From NCBI GenBank assembly GCA_032718475.1, contig JAUCBJ010006119.1, positions 1-35,460 of the forward strand: DNA of 35,460 nt, written 5' to 3'. Positions 22,959-32,123 of the stretch are shown piece by piece. The notes beneath the pieces are model-generated. The model was not told the origin of the DNA. It searched no databases and saw only the letters and a list, made by a program, of their open reading frames with translations. The first letter of the stretch is position 1. Each line of letters begins with the position of its first letter. The translations under genes and the position numbers were made by a program. The DNA comes from Nemertoderma westbladi (taxonomy: Eukaryota; Xenacoelomorpha; Nemertodermatida; Nemertodermatidae).

Positions 22959-25457
22959 TCCGTATAGGGGTGGTCTATCGTCTCCAGTCACACACAACAC
23001 AAACCAAACCAATCCGTATAGGGGTGGTCTATCGTCTCCACACAACACAAACCAAACCAATCCGTATAGGGGTGGTCTATCGTCCCCAGTCACACACAAC
23101 ACAAACCAAACCAATCCGTATAGGGGTGGTCTATCGTCCCCAGTCACACACAACACAAACCAAACCAATCCGTATAGGGGTGGTCATCGTCTCCAGTCAC
23201 ACAAACCAAACCAATCCGTATAGGGGTGGTTTATCTTCCCCAGTCACACACAACACAAACCAAACCAATCCGTATAGGGGTGGTCTATCGTCCCCACTCA
23301 CACACAACACAAACCAAACCAATCCGTATAGGGGTGGTCTAACGTCTCCACACAACATAAACCAAACCAATCCGTATAGGGGTGGTCTATCGTCTCCAGT
23401 CACACACAACACAAAACAAACCAATCCGTATAGGGGTGGTCTATCGTCTCAAGTCACACACAACACAAAACAAACCAATCCGTATAGGGGTGGTCTATCG
23501 TCTCCAGTCACACACAACACAAACCAAACAAATCCGTATAGCGGTGGTCTATCGTCTCCAGTCACACACAACACAAAACAAACCAATCCGTATAGGGGTG
23601 GTCTATCGTCTCAAGTCACACACAACACAAAACAAACCAATCCGTATAGGGGTGGTCTATCGTCCCCAGTCACACACAACACAAACCAAACCAATCCGTA
23701 TAGGGGTGGTCTATCGTCCCCAGTCACACACAACACAAACCAAACCAATCCGTATAGGGGTGGTCTATCGTCCCCAGTCACACACAACACAAACCAAACC
23801 AATCCGTATAGGGGTGGTCTGTCGTCCCCAGTCACACACAACACAAACCAAACCAATCCGTATAGGGGTGGTCTATCGTCCCCAGTCACACAACACAAAC
23901 CAAACCAATCCGTATAGGGGTGGTCTATCGTCCCCAGTCACACACAACACAAACCAAACCAATCCGTATAGGGGTGGTCTATCGTCCCCAGTCACACACA
24001 ACACAAACCAAACCAATCCGTATAGGGGTGGTCTGTCGTCCCCAGTCACACACAACACAAACCAAACCAATCCGTATAGGGGTGGTCTATCTTCCCCAGT
24101 CACACACAACACAAACCAAACCAATCCGTATAGGGGTGGCCTATCGTCTCCAGTTACACACAACACAAAACAAACCAATCCGTATAGGGGTGGTCTATCT
24201 TCCCCAGTCACACACAACACAAACCAAACCAATCCGTATAGGGGTGGTCTATCGTCCCCAGTCACACACAACACAAACCAAACCAATCCGTATAGGGGTG
24301 GTCTATCGTCCCCAGTCACACACAACACAAACCAAACCAATCCGTATAGGGGTGGTCTGTCGTCCCCAGTCACACACAACACAAACCAAACCAATCCGTA
24401 TAGGGGTGGTCTATCTTCCCCAGTCACACACAACACAAACCAAACCAATCCGTATAGGGGTGGTCTATCGTCTCCAGTTACACACAACACAAAACAAACC
24501 AATCCGTATAGGGGTGGTCTATCTTCCCCAGTCACACACAACACAAACCAAACCAATCCGTATAGGGGTGGTCTATCTTCCCCAATCACACACAACACAA
24601 ACCAAACCAATCCGTATAGGGGTGGTCTATCTTCCCCAGTCACACACAACACAAACCAAACCAATCCGTATAGGGGTGGTCTATCGTCTCCAGTTACACA
24701 CAACACAAAACAAACCAATCCGTATAGGGGTGGTCTATCTTCCCCAGTCACACACAACACAAACCAAACCAATCCGTATAGGGGTGGTCTATCGTCTCCA
24801 GTCACACACAACACAAACCAAACCAATCCGTATAGGGGTGGTCTATCGTCTCCAGTTACACACAACACAAAACAAACCAATCCGTATAGGGGTGGTCTAT
24901 CTTCCCCAGTCACACACAACACAAACCAAACCAATCCGTATAGGGGTGGTCTATCGTCTCCAGTTACACACAACACAAAACAAACCAATCCGTATAGGGG
25001 TGGTCTATCGTCTCCAGTCACACACAACACAAACCAAACCAATCCGTATAGGGGTGGTCTATCTTCCCCAGTCACACACAACACAAACCAAACCAATCCG
25101 TATAGGGGTGGTCTATCGTCTCCAGTTACACACAACACAAAACAAACCAATCCGTATAGGGGTGGTCTATCTTCCCCAATCACACACAACACAAACCAAA
25201 CCAATCCGTATAGGGGTGGTCTATCTTCCCCAGTCACACACAACACAAACCAAACCAATCCGTATAGGGGTGGTCTATCGTCTCCAGTTACACACAACAC
25301 AAAACAAACCAATCCGTATAGGGGTGGTCTATCGTCCCCAGTCACACACAACACAAACCAAACCAATCCGTATAGGGGTGGTCTATCGTCTCCAGTCACA
25401 CACAACACAAACCAAACCAATCCGTATAGGGGTGGTCTATCGTCTCCAGTAACACAC

Positions 25458-25830
25458 AACATTATTATTGGAGACACCAATAGTGATACTCTAAATACCC
25501 ACAACCCTAACACAGCAACTCTCCGCTACAATTTACATGCCTGCTGCAATTCCTCTGGTCTAAAACAAATAATTGACAAACCAACTTGAGTCACAAAAAC
25601 TTACAAAACCAATATCGACCACATATTCGCTTCACACCATTCATTGGTATCATGTCATGGTATTCATGTCCAGACACTGCAGCTAATCAATATATTTACA
25701 GAGGAACATTACCAAGATCCTGGATACTATTGCCCCCAAAAAAGAACTTCGAACAAAGACAACCACAGAACCATGGATGACCAATGACATAATAACTAAA
25801 ATCCAATTCAGAAACAAAGCTTTGTCAACA
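25458..25830 (+). pseudogene. LINE endonuclease C-terminal half and EN-RT linker (disrupted)
   Basis: Directly after the last monomer the frame reads NIIIGDTNSDTL, carrying the catalytic GDxN strand of the EEP endonuclease, then GLKQIIDKPT, a TGA stop (25587-25589), VTKTYKTNIDHIFAS, and after a frame change NITKILDTIAPKKEL and EPWMTNDIITKIQFRNKAL. In related LINEs the order GD.N, QLI..PTRVT, IDHI, APxK, PWMT..I...RN runs from the endonuclease core into the linker before the reverse transcriptase. The stop sits where Arg of PTRVT is expected (CGA-to-TGA would do it). The final SDH motif is not visible; that stretch (about 25650-25700) is out of frame or deleted. Homology ends near 25830 in a repetitive ATTTTACRTTACATTGTC segment. 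Confidence 0.85.
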
Positions 25831-26201
25831 TTTTACGTTACATTGTCATTGACATTTTACATTGTCAACTAATTACGTTTAATTGAAGTAGAAGATTAAA
25901 AATCCAATAATAAAGAGCTAATTGAAAATTTATTAATCAAGCCAGAAGTAATTTTTGTTTGTACATTAAAAACCTTACCGGTAGGTTACTCACATGTCAG
26001 TGCCAAAGTATGTAAAACACTAAAAAGCAACAAGACCTAAACGTTGCATGCAATCAGTGATCAGCTGACGGCAGCCAGCTGTTCGGTAGGTTTCGCCCTG
26101 CAACTGAAGGCATTCTCAGGAGGCCAAGACAGGAAATATAGAGAGAGATTCCCAAAGGGGGACGGAACAGGTAACGAAATGAACAGATGTCTGTACTGTA
26201 A
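25831..26201. other. Non-coding flank of the LINE and Penelope-like remnants
   Basis: Starts with 'attttacgttacattgtc' and 'acattttacattgtcaa', a small imperfect duplication, then AT-rich sequence. The right part (about 26040-26200) probably is the 3' flank of the minus-strand Penelope-like remnant. No coding region is seen. Confidence 0.5.
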
Positions 26202-26720
26202 CTAACCACTGGGAAGCAGCACTGTAAACTTGCGCCAGTCACGTTTCTGCTTGTTGATAACCGGCTTGCGTGTTTGAATGTAATACATTTCAAGCTTTTA
26301 CAAGACTGGCCGCAATGGGTGTCTTGTCTAGCAATTACAGTGACATGTTTAAACAATTCACACCAGTCAGTCAGCCAACGTGTATTGGGCTCGCCGCGGT
26401 GCGTCATGATGTGGTTATGCACAGTCTTACCCTGTTCGCTCACATCATTGGCTGTCCCATCCTGGTGCTGACTAACGCGTTCAAACAAGTGTTCGATGGT
26501 GTGTCCAACATATCCCCCCTTACAAGAGGGACAAGAGAAAGAGTAAACGACGTTAGACGCAAGGATTTCCGGGATGGGGTGTTTGAGAGATGGGAGTGAC
26601 TGGCGCAGTTTTGATGTTGTAAAAACAAACCGAACTGGCCGTGTGCAAGACCTGGGTATAAGACCACGTAACTTTTGAACAAAAATATCAGTTGCCCGAC
26701 CTCGGCAGCTCGGTACTCAA
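26202..26720 (-). pseudogene. Penelope-like element fragment, GIY-YIG endonuclease C-terminus (frameshifted)
   Basis: Reading the minus strand across at least three frames gives DIFVQKLRGLIPR, VRFVFTTSKLRQSLPSLKHP, EILASNVVYSFSCPSC, a one-base shift, GGYVGHTIEHLFERVSQH, TVHNHIMTHR, then a further shift, MYYIQTRKPVINKQKRDW, RKFTVLLPSG and a stop at 26202-26204. This is the ordered signature of the GIY-YIG endonuclease region found C-terminal to the reverse transcriptase in Penelope-like elements: SNVVY..CP.C (the GIY strand with its zinc-binding Cys pair), YVG-T (YIG), R/E-H helix, and the I..KP.IN end. The RT itself is not present in the window. A GIY-YIG module from another element type cannot be excluded. 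Frameshifts make it non-functional. Confidence 0.75.
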
Positions 26721-26867
26721 ACTTACAGATAATAGGCTTGGAATCATCAGAAGCTGCCTGGTCGACCGGGTCAATGACCTCGGTGGGGACAGCTGTTGGT
26801 GCCTCGCCCCCAGAACCACTGCCTGCACGCGGTGTAGTTCGTGGTATATTGCATCGCATCTTTAATG

Positions 26868-27000
26868 CCAGTAAGGATGATAAAATCCGCAACGGAATAG
26901 ATAAATGGGAAACTCACGGGGCTAGTCGCTTTCGATATACAAAAAGGTTATGATTCTGACGATCGCTCTATCCTATTATATAAACTAAAATGCATTGGTG
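26868..27000 (+). pseudogene. LINE reverse transcriptase fragment, motif A side
   Basis: In the plus frame from about 26905, after an upstream one-base shift following DDKIRNGIDK, the translation reads GKLTGLVAFDIQKGYDSDD then RSILLYKLKCIGVEG. This is RT motif A (the Asp at 26934-26936 in the expected catalytic place, FDIQKGYD against the usual LDLxKAFD) followed by the LLxKLxxxGV helix. It aligns residue for residue with the second LINE in this window ([20 protein letters not shown]). It runs straight into the 30-bp array and is missing everything N-terminal of about 26868. Confidence 0.85.
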
Positions 27001-27571
27001 TGGAGGGATACCCCCTCAGTAAAATGGTTTGGTATGGATAGGCCTACCCACTCAGTAAAATGGATTGGTATGGATACCCACTCAGTAAAATGGTTTGGTA
27101 TGGATACCCACTCAGTAAAATGGTTTGGTATGGATACCCACTCAGTAAAATGGTTTGGTATGGATACCCACTCAGTAAAATGGTTTGGTATGGAGACCCA
27201 CTCAGTAAAATGGTTTGGTATGGATACCCACTCAGTAAAATGGATTGGTATGGATACCCACTCAGTAAAATGGTTTGGTATGGATACCCACTCAGTAAAA
27301 TGGTTTGGTATGGATACCCACTCAGTAAAATGGTTTGGTATGGATACCCACTCAGTAAAATGGTTTGGTATGGATACCCACTCAGTAAAATGGATTGGTA
27401 TGGATACCCACTCAGTAAAATGGTTTGGTATGGATACCCACTCAGTAAAATGGATTGGTATGGATACCCACTCAGTAAAATGGTTTGGTATGGATACCCA
27501 CTCAGTAAAATGGATTGGTATGGATACCCACTCAGTAAAATGGTTTGGTATGGATACCCACTCAGTAAAAT
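27001..27571 (+). repeat. 30-bp tandem array inside the LINE reverse transcriptase
   Basis: About 19 copies of a 30-bp monomer TGGTTTGGTATGGATACCCA followed by CTCAGTAAAA, with TGGATTGG as the only common variant (six copies) and single TGGAGACCC and GGATAGGCCTACCC variants. In the frame of the flanking RT helix it reads THSVKWFGMD (10 codons). It lies between RT motif A ('GVEG', 26999) and 'FHSYLTDR' (27572), where other LINEs have G.....WF.SYL.DR. The array is thus an amplified fragment of the RT ORF itself. The near-perfect identity indicates recent expansion. The three overlapping open frames across it are by-products. Confidence 0.95.
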
Positions 27572-27770
27572 GATTTCACTCCTACTTAACAGACAGATAC
27601 CAATACAGTATGTTCATGTTGGAAAAGTAAAATCGAAAACTCTCCGAATCGACTGCGGGACACCTCAAGGAGCTCTTCTCGCTGTACTATTATTCCTGCT
27701 ATACATAAATGACTTCGACATGGCTGCTTTCTCAACGAGACCGAGATATCCCACCCAACTGACAAAATAA
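27572..27770 (+). pseudogene. LINE reverse transcriptase fragment, motif B side
   Basis: After the array: VK-stop (TGA at 27571-27573, where Trp of WF is expected), FHSYLTDRYQY, a frame change, then QYVHVGKVKSKTLRIDCG and TPQGALLAVLLFLLYINDF. This is the SYLxxRxQ.V segment and RT motif B (G.PQG...LLF..YIND). The motif C YADD box is absent; the frame stops at 27768-27770 within sequence that runs into a dispersed repeat. Confidence 0.88.
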
Positions 27771-27772
27771 CC

Positions 27773-27893
27773 AACCTGCTCCTTTCCCTCAATTTGTAGG
27801 TAACAATGTCGTTTATTGTTTTGGTTAGAAATTACAGCCGCTGTAACCTGCTCTTTTCCTTCAATTTTGAAGGTAACAACAGCGTTTTTTAAT
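27773..27893 (+). repeat. Dispersed repeat copy 3, present as a tandem pair
   Basis: AACCTGCTCCTTTCCCTCAA and, 70 bp later, AACCTGCTCTTTTCCTTCAA, each followed by AGGTAACAA; between them CGTTTATTGTTTTGGTTAGA. These blocks match the copies at 4205-4270 and 4608-4672, so the family occurs on both sides of the LINE/array region in the same orientation. Confidence 0.7.
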
Positions 27894-28535
27894 TCCCACA
27901 TTCCCATCCACCTTCCCATATTCCTTCATCGTCTGGGTATAAACTCCACTGTATCAGCTGGCAATATGGGGCATGTTAAGTGTTTCGTCATATACACACT
28001 ACACAATAGGCCTAGAGAGATAACCCTTCCTGCCTTCCCTTTAGCGTAACAAACAAACAATAAATATTTTAAATGTAATATATTAATAAGTATCATTATT
28101 TAATAATATTAATTATAATTAATATAATTAACTTGAACTATTAATAATGATAACTATAAACAAGAAAGATTTACGAAAATATTGCAGCAAAGGTTGTATT
28201 GTTTTTAATAAATGTTTAATGTTTCAACACCAACTAAATCTACGAAAGTTGTTTTATACATCAGAAACTATCCATCTTGTGCTGAGACAATCACACAACT
28301 TTCATACCCGCCATCCTTCATCCTATATCGTATTTTTAATATATTAACATGCCTTTGTGCATTAGACTGTTAGATGCATACCGGTATGCCTGTACTGCAA
28401 CGTCATATGATGATACTGATGCGTAACAGGGCAAAGTGAAACGTGATCCCCTATTCAGCTATTGGCTATTTACCTAACAGACAGTTAGTAAATATTATAT
28501 CTCTTTCTCCTGATTGGTTATAGGATCAGATGCTG

Positions 28536-28556
28536 TCAGATCAGATCAGATCAGAT
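28536..28556. repeat. (TCAGA)n microsatellite
   Basis: Four perfect TCAGA units flanked by related GATCAG sequence from 28523. Confidence 0.85.
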
Positions 28557-28583
28557 AAGGACAGACGTTTTATTCTACCTCCA

Positions 28584-28662
28584 GTCAACGGGCCCGGTCA
28601 ATATTAAGCAATGGCTGAATTGGTCCGGTCAACGGGTCCGGTCAATATTGAGCAATGGCTGA
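28584..28662 (+). repeat. 35-bp direct repeat, period 44
   Basis: 28584-28618 and 28628-28662 match except at two positions; each reads GTCAACGGG, YCCGGTCAATATT, RAGCAATGGCTGA. A third partial GTCCGSTCA copy trails at 28675. Confidence 0.9.
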
Positions 28663-29112
28663 CGCTGAATGGGTCCGCTCAGTCAGTCAGTTCAGTAGGC
28701 CTAGCTTTGCCATTATTATTACCACCCATCTGCCCATAGATAGATATAAACCCCATAATTATGTTTCTGATTGCTGAATGATTTTGGTGTTTAAGGTTAG
28801 GTACCGGTACCAGTAGAGTAGCAGTAGGTGTGTACTACAGCTAGGCGCTACAGCTGTACACGTACAGTATAGCAGCGAGGTCCCCGGTAGGTTGTAGGCC
28901 TATTCCGTACTGTATAGTAGAATATTTTATTTCCTTGGTTTAGTTTGCTCTTTTTTTATTTGTCACAAATTAAAATTAAGGGAGTGTCAAATAAATAATT
29001 GCAATAATATTTTTTACCTGTTAGGCCTATTTGCGTAGCTTATGAACTGATGAAACTCAGGCGAAAGCTCAACACTGCCTGACTACAACAGGTAAGAAAA
29101 TAATACAGTAAT

Positions 29113-29123
29113 GCTGTAACTGT
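29113..29123 (+). repeat. Target-site duplication, left copy
   Basis: GCTGTAACTGT, exactly repeated at 30654-30664 immediately after the A tail of the retroposed unit. Confidence 0.75.
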
Positions 29124-30653
29124 TATCACTTCCGACAAACGCATCGTCTACCCTGGCTCCAGGTTGGAATTCATGCATGAGCGCGCAGGTACGCTTGGTT
29201 GTTTTGAAATCACCGCGCACCTGAAATTGGCTCGTCGCGCACCTCATCATATGTCATAATCCAAACAAAATCGCGCAGCTCATGTCATGCATATCTCAAA
29301 AAATCGCGCAGTTCATAAGAACAATTTTACATTCCTATTTTACAAGTTTGAGCGTTTTAAGCTTATCTTTACGTCTGTCTGTCTGTACGTTGAATCTAGG
29401 CTTACATAATAAATGTAATTTTTGCAACATCAAAATTGTTAATATTAAAAAATATTTTTTTAATCCACTACTATGGTGGCCCATCGGGCTCACTGCTTTT
29501 ATAACAGAAAATATTATTTTAGATTACAAACAAAACATGTACCGGTAATTTCAAAAAAACGAATATTGAAATAGGTACCAGTCTGCCAATAATACTTTGT
29601 ATAGGCCTACGTAACAATTAGGCTTAAACATACAGTTGGCTTATAATTAAGTCATACTTATAATACATTGTTACTTTCTGACTTTACCTGTTTACTAACG
29701 TAACATCGGCATAGCATAGACCTAATAACAATACAACAATAGAGTACTGTAGTTAAAATAAATAGACAAATTCAGCTCCGGTTGCCGGTATTACAGTATT
29801 ATGGTGAAGTGATTTGACTGTTTGAAGAATTGGAAATGAGAAACTAATGCGAGCGCAGCGAGCGAAATTTTTTTGTGTATTTTCGTGATTTCAATTAATT
29901 TGTGGTGCGAATCAGAGGCAGAGCTGCGCGCTGAGGCGCAACGCGCACCTGTCTCACACCCGAACGCGCACCTGTCTCACCCAAACGCGCAACGCGCATC
30001 TGGTTTGCGGTCATTCGCGCAGGTACGCGTCCGAGTTTTGCAGCATGAATTCCAACCTGGCCCTGGCTCACAACCTTACCAACTGCAAAACCCTAACCGA
30101 AGCCGAAGATATATGTGAGCAGTATCCCAATATTATCAACCCAGCCGCATTAGAACTCTACCGCAATTTTCGAACGGAAAGGGATAATAACTTCTCAGGT
30201 CAAGGGTATATATTGGGGCCAGCCTTCAAGTCTAACGTCTGGAGATCCACTAATCAAAGGAATCGCCACATAATAACAAGAACAACCGCGCATGGTTTCC
30301 ACCATATAATTTGCTCCACAACAACCCCGTTTCATGAAAGAATGCAAACTTGCACGTGCAAATATTGCGGTAACAGCGCCGAGGACCTTTACCATGTTCT
30401 AGAATGCTCGAGCTCACCTGAACTGTCATCTCCAGCGGCACAATAATAGTCTACAATAAAGATAAAGGCCTTAAGACAGTAAGAATTGTAAATACCGGTA
30501 TAATAAGTCAATAATTTTTTAACAGATTTTTATATCAATGTATAATATAAATTGTTTTATTTTATTGAGTATCTATGTAAATATTTGAATGAATCAAAAT
30601 AAAGGTCTCCATTTGCCCCGCGTGGGGGCGCAGTTTTAAAAAAAAAAAAAAAA
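29124..30653 (+). mobile_element. Retroposed non-LTR unit with A tail and 11-bp TSD
   Basis: A 1530-bp segment is bounded by identical 11-bp sequences and ends with 16 A residues (30638-30653), 34 nt after a canonical AATAAA (30598-30603). A small hairpin GCCCC-GCGT-GGGGGC lies just before the tail. The 3' third encodes a LINE-like C-terminal tail. The 5' two-thirds is AT-rich with clusters of CGCGCACCTG-type motifs at 29190-29260 and 29935-30030. Polyadenylation signal, tail and TSD show target-primed insertion of a polyadenylated RNA. Whether it is a 5'-truncated LINE, a rearranged copy or a non-autonomous derivative cannot be decided here. Confidence 0.72.
30045..30446 (+). pseudogene. LINE ORF2 C-terminal fragment with CCHC knuckle
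   Basis: A 133-codon open frame. The C-terminal half reads RHIITRTTAHGFHHIIC and then CKYCGNSAEDLYHVLEC, i.e. C-x2-C-x8-H-x3-C. Such a knuckle after an R/H-rich 'R..H..' stretch closes the ORF2 of many non-LTR elements. The N-terminal half (MNSNLALAHNLTNCKTLTEA...) shows no domain I can name. The stop is followed by about 190 bp of 3' UTR and the A tail. The ATG may be internal to a formerly longer ORF; no RT is present upstream. It is probably a dead fragment, though the frame itself is intact. Confidence 0.55.
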
Positions 30654-30664
30654 GCTGTAACTGT
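30654..30664 (+). repeat. Target-site duplication, right copy
   Basis: GCTGTAACTGT directly follows the A tail and matches 29113-29123 base for base. Confidence 0.75.
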
Positions 30665-31697
<1,033 letters not shown>

Positions 31698-32123
31698 TAG
31701 TTATTTATATTTTTGTAAATTCTTGTTTTTTTTGTTGCTTTTTTTATGCTGACAACTTTATCTTGTTTCATTGTATTTGGAACTCATTATTTTATCTATT
31801 TACCACACCGCTCTGCCTCTTTATGTTATGTTATGTTATCTTTAATTCAGGCAAACGCCCATATATAATATTATAGTGACGCATAGATAAATAGCACAAT
31901 ATATATAGTGTTAAGTATGTATAATATCTACCGGTACTGTAGACTTTTCTATTAATTAGTAGATACTAGAACAAAAGGAAATTAAATACATACCATAAAC
32001 TTGAATCGTAACATCGAACACTCCTAAAGTCCTAACTATGGAATTATCAAATAGTAGCATTCTAGAATATAAACTATACGGCATACGCTGATCTACGTCT
32101 TATATGTAAGAAAGTAGGAACCC

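Larger units (their letters stand above)
5398..25452 (+). repeat. About 20 kb, 54-bp tandem array derived from LINE endonuclease coding sequence
   Basis: About 360 head-to-tail monomers. The consensus monomer is 54 bp: CCGTATAGGGGTGGTCTATC, then GTCCCCAGTCACACACAACA, then CAAACCAAACCAAT. Position-specific variants are CCCCAG/CTCCAG/CTCAAG, TATCG/TATCTT, AGTCAC/AATCAC/AGTTAC, AAACCAAACC/AAACAAACC and TAGGGG/TAGCGG. The plus frame continuing from the LINE reads KPIRIGVVYRPQSHTTQT, i.e. the endonuclease strand. Since 54 = 18 codons, two plus frames (KPIRIGVVYRP..., NPYRGGLSSPVTHNTNQT) and one minus frame (GLVWFVLCVTGDDRPPLY) lack stops, which explains the many long overlapping open frames (up to 735 aa). 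Length variants (-8 to +2 nt, e.g. GTCATCGTC, CACACAAACC, TCTCCACACAAC) terminate them. The monomer has no ATG. Nothing indicates that the frames are genes. The array was born inside the LINE, and there is no host gene within it. Confidence 0.97.
27894..29112. other. AT-rich intergenic DNA with small repeats, no gene recognised
   Basis: Very AT-rich with ATTAAT-type low complexity at 28050-28150. Short open frames here show no domain. Notable small features are an ATCAG microsatellite at 28536-28556 and the 35-bp direct repeat below. AGGCCT and ACCGGT palindromes are frequent. Confidence 0.55.

Noticed and set aside
5398-25452. CRISPR array
   Set aside because: No repeat/spacer alternation with unique spacers, no cas genes, and the host is a eukaryote; monomers are contiguous and nearly identical.
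5398-25452. Array as an assembly artefact only
   Set aside because: Internal variation is ordered (three block classes, linked variants, unique right-end marker), which random misassembly would not create. Exact copy number, however, may still be wrong.
26054-26953. Overlapping plus- and minus-strand frames of 65-150 codons as independent genes
   Set aside because: The minus-strand motifs jump frames and together form one broken GIY-YIG domain; plus-strand frames up to about 26860 are shadows, and those after it belong to the LINE RT.
31698-31700. TAG as the true end of the helicase ORF (a truncated 294-residue protein)
   Set aside because: A GTTAGT donor overlaps it, and the exact DDX41 continuation is found after an AG acceptor at 35312 in matching phase.
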